Numbered from the stretch's first letter, positions 34,972 to 43,932 are shown. The stretch: DNA of 64,000 nucleotides from Fulvivirga sp. M361 (GCF_007097395.1 NZ_VKDC01000026.1:1-64000); one strand, 5' to 3'. Program-made: numbers and translations. Notes: generated by a model from the sequence alone, not told the origin.

Positions 34972-35685
34972 ATGAAAATAGTTTTTTCAACCTTCATATT
35001 TTGGCTACTGGCTACCGGGATTTATGGGCAGAGCTTTGAATTGGTTGATTATAATAATTCCACATACAAGGGAGCTATAGGAAAGCAAATAAAGGCTCCA
35101 ATAAGAATCAAAAACCTGACTGATAAACCAATTCAGATCATGGTGAGGCGTATTGAAAAAGTTATTGGCACAAGTCAAACTAATTTTTTCTGTTGGGATG
35201 GTGAGTGTTATGACGCCAATATAGACGAACTTCCATTGTCCAAATATATCAGCCCAGGTGAGACATCAGATAAATTTGAGAGTATTCTGGAAACAGGATT
35301 GGTTTCTGGTATAAGCAGTGTAAAATATCTTATTTACAACAGGGACAACCCCACCGATGCCATAGAATACAAAATGAATTACACCGTTGAAGAACGCACC
35401 CAGTCAAACATACTATTTAACTCTCCGGAACTTATAATAAACGAAGTATATCCCAATCCTGTAAAGGAATACGCCATCATTGACTATAATGTATACGATC
35501 AGGAGTTAAAAGCAAAAATAGTGTTACATAATGTATTAGGCAGTGTTGTAGGTGGATATGACCTTCCATACCTTAAAACCAAGCTCAAAATAAATACCGA
35601 AGACTTTAACCCCGGAGTTTATTTCTACACGCTGTATATTGACAATGATGCCGCCTTCACCAGAAAGCTCATCATCAGACAATAA
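34972..35685 (+). CDS. secreted protein with T9SS type A sorting domain
   Basis: The 237-residue protein (ATG at 34972) has a signal peptide (MKIVFSTFIFWLLATGIYGQ), a beta-sandwich of about 120 residues (FELVDYNNSTYKGAIGKQIKAPIRIKNLTDKPIQIMVRRIEK resembles an Ig-like/PapD-like fold) and a type A type IX secretion sorting domain at the C-terminus (NEVYPNPVKEYAIIDYNVYDQELKAKIVLHNVLGSVVGGYDL, FNPGVYFYTLYIDNDAAFTRKLIIRQ). Two Cys residues in FFCWDGECYDA may form a disulphide. It would be exported by T9SS to the cell surface; no catalytic motif is visible. Confidence 0.85.
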   Translation: MKIVFSTFIFWLLATGIYGQSFELVDYNNSTYKGAIGKQIKAPIRIKNLTDKPIQIMVRRIEKVIGTSQTNFFCWDGECYDANIDELPLSKYISPGETSDKFESILETGLVSGISSVKYLIYNRDNPTDAIEYKMNYTVEERTQSNILFNSPELIINEVYPNPVKEYAIIDYNVYDQELKAKIVLHNVLGSVVGGYDLPYLKTKLKINTEDFNPGVYFYTLYIDNDAAFTRKLIIRQ

Positions 35686-35734
35686 ATCCTTTCTTTTGAT
35701 GTTTACGTAATGTCATTAATGGCAATATGCCATA

Positions 35735-35765
35735 TTGCTTATTAGTATAGACTGACTTATATTTG
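35735..35765 (+). promoter_or_regulatory. promoter of the bamD gene cluster
   Basis: TTG (35735-35737), a 20-base spacer and TATATTTG (35758-35765) match the Bacteroidota consensus exactly. The bamD ATG starts only eight bases after the box, so transcription probably starts at or next to the start codon, giving a leaderless mRNA. The match was made by eye. Confidence 0.6.
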
Positions 35766-35772
35766 CAGGCTT

Positions 35773-36585
35773 ATGTTGATTCGTGTGTTTTTGAGAGTTT
35801 TTCCCTTCGTTTTCATATTCTTTTCACTAGTTTCCTGTAGCAAATTCAGGAGAATAGAAAAAAGTACTGACTGGCGTATAAAATATGAAGCCGCGCTGAA
35901 TTATTATGAGAATGAGGATTATTACCGATCAACCATATTATTTGATCAAATATTGCCAATAGTAAGAGGATTGCCGGAAGGAGAAAAGGTGCAATTTTAT
36001 TCAGCTTATTCACAGTATTACCAAGGATTTTATCTACTGGCTTCACATCAGTTTAAAGTGTTTTATGAGACCTATGCACGTAGTGATTTTGCAATAGAAT
36101 CCGAATTTATGTACGCTTATTCGCTTTACTCCAATTCTCCAACTTACAACCTGGATCAAACCAGTAGTTTGGAAGCCGTAGTGGCGATGCAAAACTTTAT
36201 CAACAGACATTCACAAAGTGAATTCAGGGAAAAAGCAACAGAAGTGATTGATGATATACAACAAAAACTTGAGCGCAAAGGATTTGAAAACGCCCGGCAA
36301 TATTACAAACTACAACGATATGATGCTGCCGTTATCGCTTTCGAGAGTTTTAGTAGTGATTTTCCAGACTCCCACTATAATGAAGAAGTAGGGTTTCTAA
36401 AATTTGTGGCTCAATATGAATGGGCAGAAAAAAGTATCACTTCGAAGCAATTGGAAAGGTATAAACTGGCACAAGAATATTACATAGAATTTATTGATAG
36501 TTACCCTACCAGCAGTTTCTTGAATGAAGCGGAAAAAAAGTATGGTAACAGCCTTAATAGAATAACAGAATTAGCAAAAAAATAA
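35773..36585 (+). CDS. bamD: outer membrane protein assembly factor BamD
   Basis: The 270-residue protein has a lipoprotein signal (MLIRVFLRVFPFVFIFFSLVSC) and five TPR-like repeats: AALNYYENEDYYRSTILFDQILP, YSQYYQGFYLLASHQFKVFYETY, FMYAYSLYSNSPTYNLDQTSSLEAVVAMQNFINRHSQSEFREKA, then NARQYYKLQRYDAAVIAFESFSSDFPDSHYNEE. BamD is an essential part of the BAM complex that inserts beta-barrel proteins in the outer membrane. It leads the block bamD-rpoZ-coaBC-porD-small ORF-recN, whose genes are separated by 0-15 bp or overlap. Confidence 0.93.
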   Translation: MLIRVFLRVFPFVFIFFSLVSCSKFRRIEKSTDWRIKYEAALNYYENEDYYRSTILFDQILPIVRGLPEGEKVQFYSAYSQYYQGFYLLASHQFKVFYETYARSDFAIESEFMYAYSLYSNSPTYNLDQTSSLEAVVAMQNFINRHSQSEFREKATEVIDDIQQKLERKGFENARQYYKLQRYDAAVIAFESFSSDFPDSHYNEEVGFLKFVAQYEWAEKSITSKQLERYKLAQEYYIEFIDSYPTSSFLNEAEKKYGNSLNRITELAKK

Positions 36586-36600
36586 CCAAGAGAAGCAATT

Positions 36601-36924
36601 ATGACTACTCAAGCATCCATTGAAACAAGAGACATGGACAAACTGGCCGCAATGACCGAAAATGTTTATGCGTCCGTAGCCATTATATCAAAAAGATCCC
36701 GGCAAATAGCTGTTAATGTTAAAGAAGAGCTAAATGCTAAATTGGCGGAATTTGCCTCTACTGTAGATAATTTGGAAGAAATTTTCGAAAATCGCGAGCA
36801 GATTGAGATATCAAAATTTTATGAAAGACTTCCTAAAGCTACCAACGTGGCAATAGAAGAATTCATAGAAGGCAAAGTAATGTTCAGAGAACGCGAAGAA
36901 GAGCAGGACAAACTGGAATTTTAA
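36601..36924 (+). CDS. rpoZ: RNA polymerase omega subunit (Rpb6-like)
   Basis: The 107-residue protein fits the Bacteroidota omega/Rpb6 family: TRDMDKLAAMTENVYASVAIISKRSRQIAVNVKEELNAKLAEF, where KLAxxTxNxYxxVxIIxKRAxQI is the conserved core for binding beta-prime. A longer acidic C-terminus (EIFENREQIEISKFYERLPKATNVAIEEFIEGKVMFREREEEQ) replaces the short E. coli tail. It starts 15 bp after bamD and is followed by coaBC after 12 bp. Confidence 0.92.
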   Translation: MTTQASIETRDMDKLAAMTENVYASVAIISKRSRQIAVNVKEELNAKLAEFASTVDNLEEIFENREQIEISKFYERLPKATNVAIEEFIEGKVMFREREEEQDKLEF

Positions 36925-36936
36925 AAAACAGGTTAC

Positions 36937-38139
36937 ATGCTCCAAAACAAGAAAATATTACTGGGAGTATGTGGAAGTATTGCAGCTTATAAAGCAGCCC
37001 ACCTGGTAAGACTCCTTGTGAAAGCTGGTGCCGAGGTCAAAGTCATTATGACTGCCTCGGCTTCTGAGTTTATAACCCCTCTCACGTTAGCAACATTGTC
37101 TAAAAACCCGGTACTCACAGCATTTGTAAAAAACAAGGCAGGTGAGTGGAACAACCACGTTGAACTGGGGCTTTGGGCGGATGTGATGGTCATAGCACCG
37201 GCAAGTGCCAATACCATGGCAAAAATGGCAAATGGTATATGTGACAATTTACTGCTGGCAACGTACCTTTCAGCACGCTGCCCTGTTATGCTGGCACCTG
37301 CAATGGACCTGGATATGTATCTGCATCCGGCAACTTTGACTAACCTTGACAAACTAAAGGGTTTTGGAAATCAAATCATAGAAGCAGAATACGGAGAGTT
37401 GGCAAGCGGGCTTGTAGGGAAAGGAAGGATGGCTGAACCGGAACATATACTACCGGTTTTATCCAGGCATTTTAATACGGTTAATGCACTCCTGGATAAA
37501 AGAATACTCATAACAGCCGGACCTACATACGAGGCTATTGACCCGGTGCGATTCATTGGTAATCACTCTAGTGGAAAGATGGGTTACGCTATTGCCGAGG
37601 CTGCTGCAGAATGTGGTGCCAAGGTTCATCTGGTAAGCGGTCCATCTCCGCTTTCTTTGAGTAACAATAATGTTGAAATAGAACATGTCACCTCCACAGA
37701 AGAAATGTATGAAGCTTGCCTTGGACAGTTTGACAATACCGATATCAGCATACTCGCAGCAGCAGTGGCAGATTACAAACCTTCCATCTCCGAAAAACAA
37801 AAAATAAAGAAGAAATCCGATACTATAAACCTTGACCTGATAAAAACCACGGACATAGCCGCACAACTCGGCCAAAGGAAGAAGGAAGGACAAATGATCG
37901 TTGGTTTTGCCTTAGAAACGGAAAATGAACAGGCCAATGCAATCAAAAAGATCGAAACGAAAAATTTTGACATGATCGTTTTAAACTCCCTAAATAATAA
38001 GGGGGCAGGCTTTGGTTATGATACCAATAAAATATCTATTATTGATAAAGAAAATAATGTCCGGGATTTTGAGTTAAAATCTAAAAAAGAAGTTGCTCAA
38101 GACATTATAGATACTATCATTCATGCACTAGATGAATAA
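36937..38139 (+). CDS. coaBC: bifunctional phosphopantothenoylcysteine decarboxylase/phosphopantothenate-cysteine ligase
   Basis: The 400-residue protein joins the flavoprotein CoaC half (KKILLGVCGSIAAYKAAHLVRLL, catalytic His74 in WNNHVELGLWADVMVIAPASANTMAKMANGICDNLLLATYLS, PVMLAPAMDLDMYLHPAT) with the CoaB half (RILITAGPTYEAIDPVRFIGNHSSGKMGYAIAEAA, DISILAAAVADYKPS, GFALETEN). It makes 4'-phosphopantetheine from phosphopantothenate and cysteine, a step in coenzyme A synthesis. Its stop overlaps the next start by 8 bp. Confidence 0.96.
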   Translation: MLQNKKILLGVCGSIAAYKAAHLVRLLVKAGAEVKVIMTASASEFITPLTLATLSKNPVLTAFVKNKAGEWNNHVELGLWADVMVIAPASANTMAKMANGICDNLLLATYLSARCPVMLAPAMDLDMYLHPATLTNLDKLKGFGNQIIEAEYGELASGLVGKGRMAEPEHILPVLSRHFNTVNALLDKRILITAGPTYEAIDPVRFIGNHSSGKMGYAIAEAAAECGAKVHLVSGPSPLSLSNNNVEIEHVTSTEEMYEACLGQFDNTDISILAAAVADYKPSISEKQKIKKKSDTINLDLIKTTDIAAQLGQRKKEGQMIVGFALETENEQANAIKKIETKNFDMIVLNSLNNKGAGFGYDTNKISIIDKENNVRDFELKSKKEVAQDIIDTIIHALDE

Positions 38140-39031
38140 GTTACTTTTTATCACATTGGTTTTTAGCCATCTGACAACTTTCAGTCAAGAGTTGAACTGT
38201 AGGGTCAAGGTGAATGCCGAACAGGTTCAGTCCTCAGACCGAAGCCTGTTTACTGATATGGAAAATGCGTTCAACCAGTTTTTGAACGACCGTCAATGGA
38301 CGGACGATAATTTTGAAAACTTTGAACAGATCAAGTGTAATATCATCATCACTCTTGAAAATACACAAGCCAGCATTGGTAATTTCGAGGCCAATGTCCA
38401 GGTACAATCCGCCAGGCCTGTATATAATACCAATTACGAATCTATTTTATTGAACTTTGCCGATCGTGATTGGCAATTTGAGTATGTCCAATCTCAGCCA
38501 TTGCAGTTTAATGACAATACCTTTCAGGCCAACCTCACTTCCATTCTTGCTTTTTACACTTATATCATATTAGGGCTGGATTACGATTCTTTCGGTGAAT
38601 TAGGTGGTACAGAATACTTCCAAAAAGCATTAGATGTAGTCAACAACGCACAGCAGTCTAATCGGCCGGGGTGGGATGCACTGGGCAGTACGCGTAACAG
38701 ATATTGGTTAGTAGAAAATCTTACCAATTCTCAAATGATAGAGTTGCGTAAAGGACTTTATAAGTATCATCGACTGGCACTTGATACTTATGGAGAAGAC
38801 CCTGCTAAAAGTCGAAAACTGATCATTGAAGTCTTAAGAGAGTTTCGAAAAGTATGGAATATCTACCCCAACTCTATTCTGGTTATAGCTTTTCTGGATG
38901 CTAAATCTGATGAGTTAGTCAACCTGTTTTCAGAAGGAGACCTACAGGTACGTAGGGAAGCATACGATATCCTGAGCGCTATGGACCCTTCCAAAGCCAG
39001 TGATTACGAGAAAATCATTAAATCCAACTAG
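38132..39031 (+). CDS. porD: DUF4835 family type IX secretion protein PorD
   Basis: The 299-residue protein has a signal peptide (MNKLLFITLVFSHLTTFSQELNC) and the DUF4835 pattern: QELNCRVKVNAEQVQSSDRSLFTDMENAFNQFLNDRQWTDDNFENFEQIKCNIIITLENTQ, VQSARPVYNTNYESILLNFADRDWQFEYVQSQPLQFND, LTSILAFYTYIILGLDYDSFGELGG. PorD is a periplasmic component needed for T9SS in Porphyromonas. The gene overlaps coaBC by 8 bp. Confidence 0.9.
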   Translation: MNKLLFITLVFSHLTTFSQELNCRVKVNAEQVQSSDRSLFTDMENAFNQFLNDRQWTDDNFENFEQIKCNIIITLENTQASIGNFEANVQVQSARPVYNTNYESILLNFADRDWQFEYVQSQPLQFNDNTFQANLTSILAFYTYIILGLDYDSFGELGGTEYFQKALDVVNNAQQSNRPGWDALGSTRNRYWLVENLTNSQMIELRKGLYKYHRLALDTYGEDPAKSRKLIIEVLREFRKVWNIYPNSILVIAFLDAKSDELVNLFSEGDLQVRREAYDILSAMDPSKASDYEKIIKSN

Positions 39032-39033
39032 GC

Positions 39034-39258
39034 TTGGCAAAGAGACAAATCCGGTTAAACAATGCCGCGGACATACGTAAAAAATTACCCGAACTTTCGG
39101 GCAAAAAAGTTAATATTGTAAGGACCTCCGGGGCTATTTTTTTCGTCCGAATTGAACAGGTATCGGGTGATATACTCACAATTTCAGATATGCGACGTAC
39201 CAAAAGTCAATGGGAGGTTAGTGATATTTCAGAAATTATTATAGACTTTGAAGCATAG
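39034..39258 (+). CDS. small Sm-like (LSm/Hfq-fold candidate) protein
   Basis: The 74-residue product begins with a TTG at 39034, two bases after the porD stop, and ends exactly at recN: its TAG (39256-39258) abuts the recN ATG. After a basic N-terminal helix (MAKRQIRLNNAADIRKKLPEL) it has the strand pattern of an Sm1-like motif: GKKVNIVRTSGAIFFVRIEQVSGDILTISDM, then a charged link and a second short strand EVSDISEIIIDFEA as in Sm2. Sm-like proteins bind RNA as rings. The fold call is based on hydrophobic/Gly/Asp spacing only. It has no Hfq-specific KH signature that I recognise. Confidence 0.6.
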   Translation: MAKRQIRLNNAADIRKKLPELSGKKVNIVRTSGAIFFVRIEQVSGDILTISDMRRTKSQWEVSDISEIIIDFEA

Positions 39259-40911
39259 ATGCTTATTCACCTGGTCATTAAGAATTACGCGTTAATAGAG
39301 CAACTGGAGCTATCCCCTGCCAATGGGCTAAATATGATCACCGGAGAAACAGGAGCCGGTAAATCGATTATGTTAGGGGCCATCGGATTATTGTTGGGTA
39401 ACCGGGCAGACACTAAAGCCCTGTTCAATAAAGAGGAAAAATGTATAGTAGAAGGTCATTTTGAATTAGCTGAATACGAACTTAAACCTGTTTTTGATCA
39501 AGAAGACCTCGATTATGAAAGTCTATCGATCATCCGGCGCGAGATCACAATTTCAGGAAAGTCCAGGGCCTTTATCAACGATACTCCGGTAACCCTGGAT
39601 ATTCTAAAAAAAATTGGTCTTCGGCTGATGGATGTTCATTCTCAACATGAAACATTACACCTTGGAAAAAACACCTTTCAACTGAGTTTTGTTGATGCTT
39701 ACGCAGGGACCATTGGCCTAAGGAAAGCTTATGAATCATCTTACAAAGCGTATAGAATAGCTGAGAAAAAGTTTGAAAAACTCCAGGGTGAATTACAGGA
39801 AATCAAAAAAGAAGCAGACTACGACACATTCCTTTTAGATGAGCTGGTCAATGCCAACTTAGAGGCTTATGAACAGGAAGACCTGGAAAATCGCGTAGCA
39901 CTTATGGAAAACGCTGAGGAAATAAAAACAAAGCTGAACGGAGCAATTGATTCACTTTCTTTGAACGAGTTTTCATCTCTTAGCAGCCTGCAGGAGGCGA
40001 ATGGACTACTCAAACAACTCAGCGGGTTTTCCAAGAGTTATGAAGACCTGCATGAACGACTTGACAGTACACTCATCGAGATTCGTGACATAATTAATGA
40101 GTTGGAGAAAGAAGAAGATAAGGTAGAGTTTGATCCGGAGCAAACACAATTGGCACAAGAACGTCTGGGACTCATTTATCAACTTCAGCAGAAACATAGT
40201 GTCTTGGATATCAAGGCACTCATTGAGATACGAGATGAATTACAGCAAAAAACGGATCGTTTTTCAACTATTGATACGGAGCTTCAAGAAGCACTTGAGT
40301 CAATGAAAAAGTGTGACCTGGAGCTACGTGAAAAAGGGAAAAAACTAAGTAAACAACGAACTTCGTGCTTTAAAGCATTGGCTACAGAATTAACTGGCCT
40401 TTTGATAAAAGTTGGTATTCCCGAGGCATCTATGAACATCAAAACCCAGAAGACGGAACCAGGGCCACATGGTATAGACAGAATAAGTATATTGTTCAGC
40501 GCTAACAAAGGTGTTCATCCTCAGGAATTGGCGCGGGTAGCTTCTGGCGGTGAGTTCTCCCGGCTCATGTTCTGCGTAAAATATATTCTGGCAGATAAGG
40601 TATCTCTGCCCACCATCATTTTTGATGAGATTGACACAGGTATATCAGGTGAAATAGCATTGAAACTTGGCGATATGATGAAAGCTATGTCTAAAAAGCA
40701 TCAGCTAATTACTATCAGCCATCTTCCGCAGGTGGCCGCCAAAGGAGATCGACATTATTTCGTATTTAAAGACAACAGTAATACACGCTCCATCACTAAG
40801 GTCAGAGAGCTTTCTCCCGATGAACGTGTCACTGAAATTGCCAAAATGATTGGAGGTGATGCCCCCTCTTCCATAGCTTACGACAACGCACGAGAGTTGA
40901 TAGGAACCTGA
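39259..40911 (+). CDS. recN: DNA repair protein RecN
   Basis: The 550-residue SMC-like protein has Walker A GETGAGKS (residues 29-36), the RecN start MLIHLVIKNYALIEQLELSP, a DVHSQHETLHLGK motif, two long coiled-coil arms (about 160-360) and a C-terminal ATPase half (VASGGEFSRLMFCVKYILADKVSLPTIIFDEIDTGISGEIALKLGDMM, ITISHLPQVAAKGDRHYFVFK). It helps hold DNA ends during double-strand break repair. It closes the bamD block. No SOS box was looked for beyond the operon start. Confidence 0.95.
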   Translation: MLIHLVIKNYALIEQLELSPANGLNMITGETGAGKSIMLGAIGLLLGNRADTKALFNKEEKCIVEGHFELAEYELKPVFDQEDLDYESLSIIRREITISGKSRAFINDTPVTLDILKKIGLRLMDVHSQHETLHLGKNTFQLSFVDAYAGTIGLRKAYESSYKAYRIAEKKFEKLQGELQEIKKEADYDTFLLDELVNANLEAYEQEDLENRVALMENAEEIKTKLNGAIDSLSLNEFSSLSSLQEANGLLKQLSGFSKSYEDLHERLDSTLIEIRDIINELEKEEDKVEFDPEQTQLAQERLGLIYQLQQKHSVLDIKALIEIRDELQQKTDRFSTIDTELQEALESMKKCDLELREKGKKLSKQRTSCFKALATELTGLLIKVGIPEASMNIKTQKTEPGPHGIDRISILFSANKGVHPQELARVASGGEFSRLMFCVKYILADKVSLPTIIFDEIDTGISGEIALKLGDMMKAMSKKHQLITISHLPQVAAKGDRHYFVFKDNSNTRSITKVRELSPDERVTEIAKMIGGDAPSSIAYDNARELIGT

Positions 40912-40966
40912 TGGAAGCGATGAACTGACATATTGAACAAAGAACTTAATTCTTTAATAAAGAGAT

Positions 40967-41545
40967 ATGCCTGATGTAATCAAGGGGTTCACCCATACAG
41001 AATATCTTATTGTATTCATTGCTATTATTTTCGGATATGTAGGTGCGGAGTATTTCATGGGCTGGGGATCAATGCTAAGGAACAGGGCCATGATAAAAAG
41101 GTATTGGCAACACTTGCTTTGGACCATCTTTGCATTTCTGGTATTTATGCAAAACTGGTGGGGCATCTGGCCGCGTACGGCTATGCTTAACGAAAGTATT
41201 TATTATTTTCTCTATTCACTGATCCCTATTTTCCTTTTTCACCTGTTAAGCGTCATACTTTTCCCGGACTTCAAAAGCCATCAGAAGGTGGATATGAAAG
41301 AACATTTTTATAAAAATGCAAGATGGTTCTTTACTCTTTTAGCCTCTTATTTCATAACCACTATCATCAGTTCCTTTGTTTACACCGATGTAGGAAATGT
41401 ATTCATGCAAAACCTGATCCGGGGGGCAGGAGTAATACTGTCTCTGGCAGCGGCCTACTGGAACAATACCCGGCTACTCCATTATATTTTACTTATTATC
41501 GGTTATATTTCGTTGGCAGGGTTTTTCCTGGCATTACCGTCTTAA
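40967..41545 (+). CDS. unrecognised membrane protein
   Basis: The 192-residue protein has about six membrane segments (YLIVFIAIIFGYVGAEYFMGW, HLLWTIFAFLVFMQNWWGIW, YFLYSLIPIFLFHLLSVILF, RWFFTLLASYFITTIISSFVY, LIRGAGVILSLAAAYW and LHYILLIIGYISLAGFFL). It contains no transporter or enzyme motif that I recognise. It sits between recN and the SLC13 transporter, with only 4 bp to the latter's ATG, so co-transcription with the transporter is likely. Function unknown. Confidence 0.75.
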   Translation: MPDVIKGFTHTEYLIVFIAIIFGYVGAEYFMGWGSMLRNRAMIKRYWQHLLWTIFAFLVFMQNWWGIWPRTAMLNESIYYFLYSLIPIFLFHLLSVILFPDFKSHQKVDMKEHFYKNARWFFTLLASYFITTIISSFVYTDVGNVFMQNLIRGAGVILSLAAAYWNNTRLLHYILLIIGYISLAGFFLALPS

Positions 41546-41549
41546 TACT

Positions 41550-42989
41550 ATGAGTAAAAGCATATCATCTACTAAAGTGATTGGTTTCTTTTTGGGTCCG
41601 GCTTTATTTGGCCTTCTACTATTAATAGGTGAGCCTCCTAATGAAAACATCTGGAAAGTAATGGCCTTAGCCCTTTGGATGGTCACCTGGTGGGTTACAG
41701 ATGCTGCCCCCATCCCGGTTACTGCTTTGCTCCCGCTTGTCCTTCTCCCCTACCTGGGTATATTTTCTGTAGGTGAATCTACCGCACCCTATGCCAGCCC
41801 CATCATATTCCTGTTTATGGGTGGTTTTATGATAGCTCTTGGACTTGAAAAACACAATCTGCATCAACGCATTGCGTTGAACCTCATACGCTTTACCGGC
41901 ACGTCCGGCAATGGCATTATTTTAGGGTTCATGCTGGCCACGGCATTGTTAAGCATGTGGATCAGCAATACTGCCACAGCGGTTATGATGTTACCTATTG
42001 CTACCTCTGTAATACAACTGCTCCTGGGCGATCAGGAGATGAATAAGTCAAATAAGCGATTTGCATTGGGCCTTATGCTTAGCATAGCTTATTCAGCCAA
42101 TATCGGTGGAACTATGACCATCATCGGAACACCTCCTAACGTAGTCATGACCGGCTACCTGAAAGAATTTGCAGACTTTGAAATGGCTTTTGCAGAGTGG
42201 CTTATTATTGGCATTCCTGCCGGAACCATTATTCTGACATGTACCTATTTTCTAATCACTAAAGTGCTTTTTGCCAATGGGATCAGAGAAATAGAAGGTT
42301 CAGATCAGTTAATCAGGGAAAAACTGACCTCATTAGGAAGCTTTTCGAAAGAAGAAAAGTTAGTGACCATGGTATTTCTACTGACGGCTTTATGTTGGAT
42401 CTTCAAACAAAACATCAATGCAGCGTTTGGGGCACCTGTCCTCTCCGATGCTACTACTGCCATGGCGGGCGGAATATTGATGTTTGTTACACCGGTAAAT
42501 TTCAAGAAAAACCAGTTTCTCATGAAATGGGAAGATACAATCAAACTACCGTGGGGTATTTTGATATTATTTGGAGGTGGGATGTGTCTGGCAAAAGGCA
42601 TGGAAAAGTCGGGTGTAATACAATTAATAGGACAATACGTCGCTGATAACAGTGACCTGGGTTTGTTAAGCCTTATCGCTATTGTAACTGCACTGGTACT
42701 GTTTATGACTGAGTTAATGAGTAATGTGGCATTAGTCACCATTTTTATACCGGTTATTATAGGCGTGGCAAACGGATTGGACATAAACCCGCTCTACCTT
42801 GTGATCCCTGCAACGATTGCCTCAAGTTGCGCCTTTATGATGCCCATTTCCACTCCACCCAATGCCATTGTTTTTGCCAGCGGTCATATCAAAATTAAAG
42901 ATATGGTAAGAGCGGGAGCGATCCTTAATGTATTGGGCATCATCATACTGGTAATAATAGGTAAGGTACTGGTACCGCTGGTCTTTTGA
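41550..42989 (+). CDS. SLC13/DASS family sodium:dicarboxylate (or sulfate) symporter
   Basis: The 479-residue protein has about 11-12 membrane segments and the duplicated DASS signature: in the first half MWISNTATAVMMLPIATSVI (SNT motif) with SANIGGTMTIIGTPPNVVMTGYL, in the second FMTELMSNVALVTIFIPVI (a second S-N pair) with ASSCAFMMPISTPPNAIVFASG. These two SN[TS]/xTP pairs form the sodium and carboxylate site. The substrate is probably a C4 dicarboxylate or related anion. It follows the 192-residue membrane protein by 4 bp. Confidence 0.93.
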   Translation: MSKSISSTKVIGFFLGPALFGLLLLIGEPPNENIWKVMALALWMVTWWVTDAAPIPVTALLPLVLLPYLGIFSVGESTAPYASPIIFLFMGGFMIALGLEKHNLHQRIALNLIRFTGTSGNGIILGFMLATALLSMWISNTATAVMMLPIATSVIQLLLGDQEMNKSNKRFALGLMLSIAYSANIGGTMTIIGTPPNVVMTGYLKEFADFEMAFAEWLIIGIPAGTIILTCTYFLITKVLFANGIREIEGSDQLIREKLTSLGSFSKEEKLVTMVFLLTALCWIFKQNINAAFGAPVLSDATTAMAGGILMFVTPVNFKKNQFLMKWEDTIKLPWGILILFGGGMCLAKGMEKSGVIQLIGQYVADNSDLGLLSLIAIVTALVLFMTELMSNVALVTIFIPVIIGVANGLDINPLYLVIPATIASSCAFMMPISTPPNAIVFASGHIKIKDMVRAGAILNVLGIIILVIIGKVLVPLVF

Positions 42990-43031
42990 CAAGAGATTAA
43001 TAGGTAGTTTTATATTAATACATTAAATCTC

Positions 43032-43409
43032 ATGCAATACGAAGCAAAAACACCCAGGGAGTACATGGCAATGCTAGAGCCTGATTGGAGAAAAGAAAAG
43101 CTTGAAACTTTAAGGTCACTCATCAAGCTAAAAGCTCCTGACTTCACAGAAGCTATAAATTACAAAATGCTAAGTTATGGCAATGAACAAGGGGTTGCAT
43201 TCCACCTTAACGCTCAAAAAAATTATGTAAGCTTGTACGTAGGTGATGCAAACAAAATTGACCCTGACAGAAGTTTACTCAACGGCCTGGACACAGGCAA
43301 AGGCTGTATCCGTTTCAAAAAGTCTCTATCCATAAAAAAAACACGTATCGATGAATTCCTGGAACGGGCAGTACAATACTGGAAAGATGGAAAGGATATT
43401 GGCTGCTAG
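43032..43409 (+). CDS. DUF1801 (YdhG/YjbR-like) protein
   Basis: The 125-residue protein fits DUF1801: KTPREYMAMLEPDWRKEKLETLRSLIKLKAPDFTEAINYKMLSYGNEQGVAFHLNAQKNYVSLYVGD, then KGCIRFKKSLSIKKTRIDEFLERAVQYWK. The small alpha/beta fold is related to frataxin-like/iron-linked proteins in some members, but its biochemistry is not defined. The ATG at 43032 is clear. It converges with the GNAT gene on the minus strand, leaving 4 bp between stops. Confidence 0.85.
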   Translation: MQYEAKTPREYMAMLEPDWRKEKLETLRSLIKLKAPDFTEAINYKMLSYGNEQGVAFHLNAQKNYVSLYVGDANKIDPDRSLLNGLDTGKGCIRFKKSLSIKKTRIDEFLERAVQYWKDGKDIGC

Positions 43410-43413
43410 CGTA

Positions 43414-43932
43414 TTACTTGTTCTGTTCCCAATCTTCACGATCAAATCGATAAATCATGCAATCCTGCATACCAAATCGCCTGGGCTCAACAAACTTAAA
43501 CCCAATCCTTTCATAAAATCTAATCGCTTTGATATTCGTAGCAAGTGGATCTATCCATACTGAAGTAACTTCTAAAGTCGCGAAACAGCGATCCAGCGCC
43601 AAACACATCATTTGAGTGCCATAGCCTTTGCCCAGATCTTGTTCAAGCCCTATCCAGATGTCTATGGCTCGTAGATTTGGAGGCACCTTACCCCAATAGT
43701 GAGTGTCTTCCAAGGCGGGATCAATGATCTGTATAAAACCTATTGGCCGCCTCTCTAATTCAGCCACTAACTGCTCACGCCAACTCGGGTAACGCCTCAG
43801 TTCAACATCCCAATCCCAGTCATCATCAGGGTCTGAGGCAATCACGTGGGGCTGTTCATCCCAATAGGATAGAAGGTCCAAGTCTTGTATGGTTGCTTGT
43901 CTTAAGGTGATTATGTCATGTACTGATTTCAT
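43414..43932 (-). CDS. GNAT acetyltransferase of the AAC(6')/Acetyltransf_8 type
   Basis: The 172-residue protein resembles the AAC(6')-Ib-like branch of GNAT: ITLRQATIQDLDLLSYWDEQPHVIASD, PIGFIQIIDP, the RAIDIWIGLEQDLGKGYGTQMMCLALDRCF motif (LGKGYGT is the acetyl-CoA pyrophosphate loop), and IDPLATNIKAIRFYERIGFKFVEPRRFG. Related enzymes modify aminoglycosides, siderophore intermediates or other amines. Sequence alone does not show an antibiotic-resistance role. The ATG at 43932 is used. Confidence 0.88.
   Translation of the reverse strand: MKSVHDIITLRQATIQDLDLLSYWDEQPHVIASDPDDDWDWDVELRRYPSWREQLVAELERRPIGFIQIIDPALEDTHYWGKVPPNLRAIDIWIGLEQDLGKGYGTQMMCLALDRCFATLEVTSVWIDPLATNIKAIRFYERIGFKFVEPRRFGMQDCMIYRFDREDWEQNK

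Noticed and set aside
37459-37893. A 144-codon antisense frame inside coaBC
   Set aside because: Located within a strongly conserved housekeeping gene and lacking any domain signature.
42305-42784. A 159-codon antisense frame inside the SLC13 transporter gene
   Set aside because: Hydrophobic antisense of membrane segments; the transporter motifs fit the plus strand.
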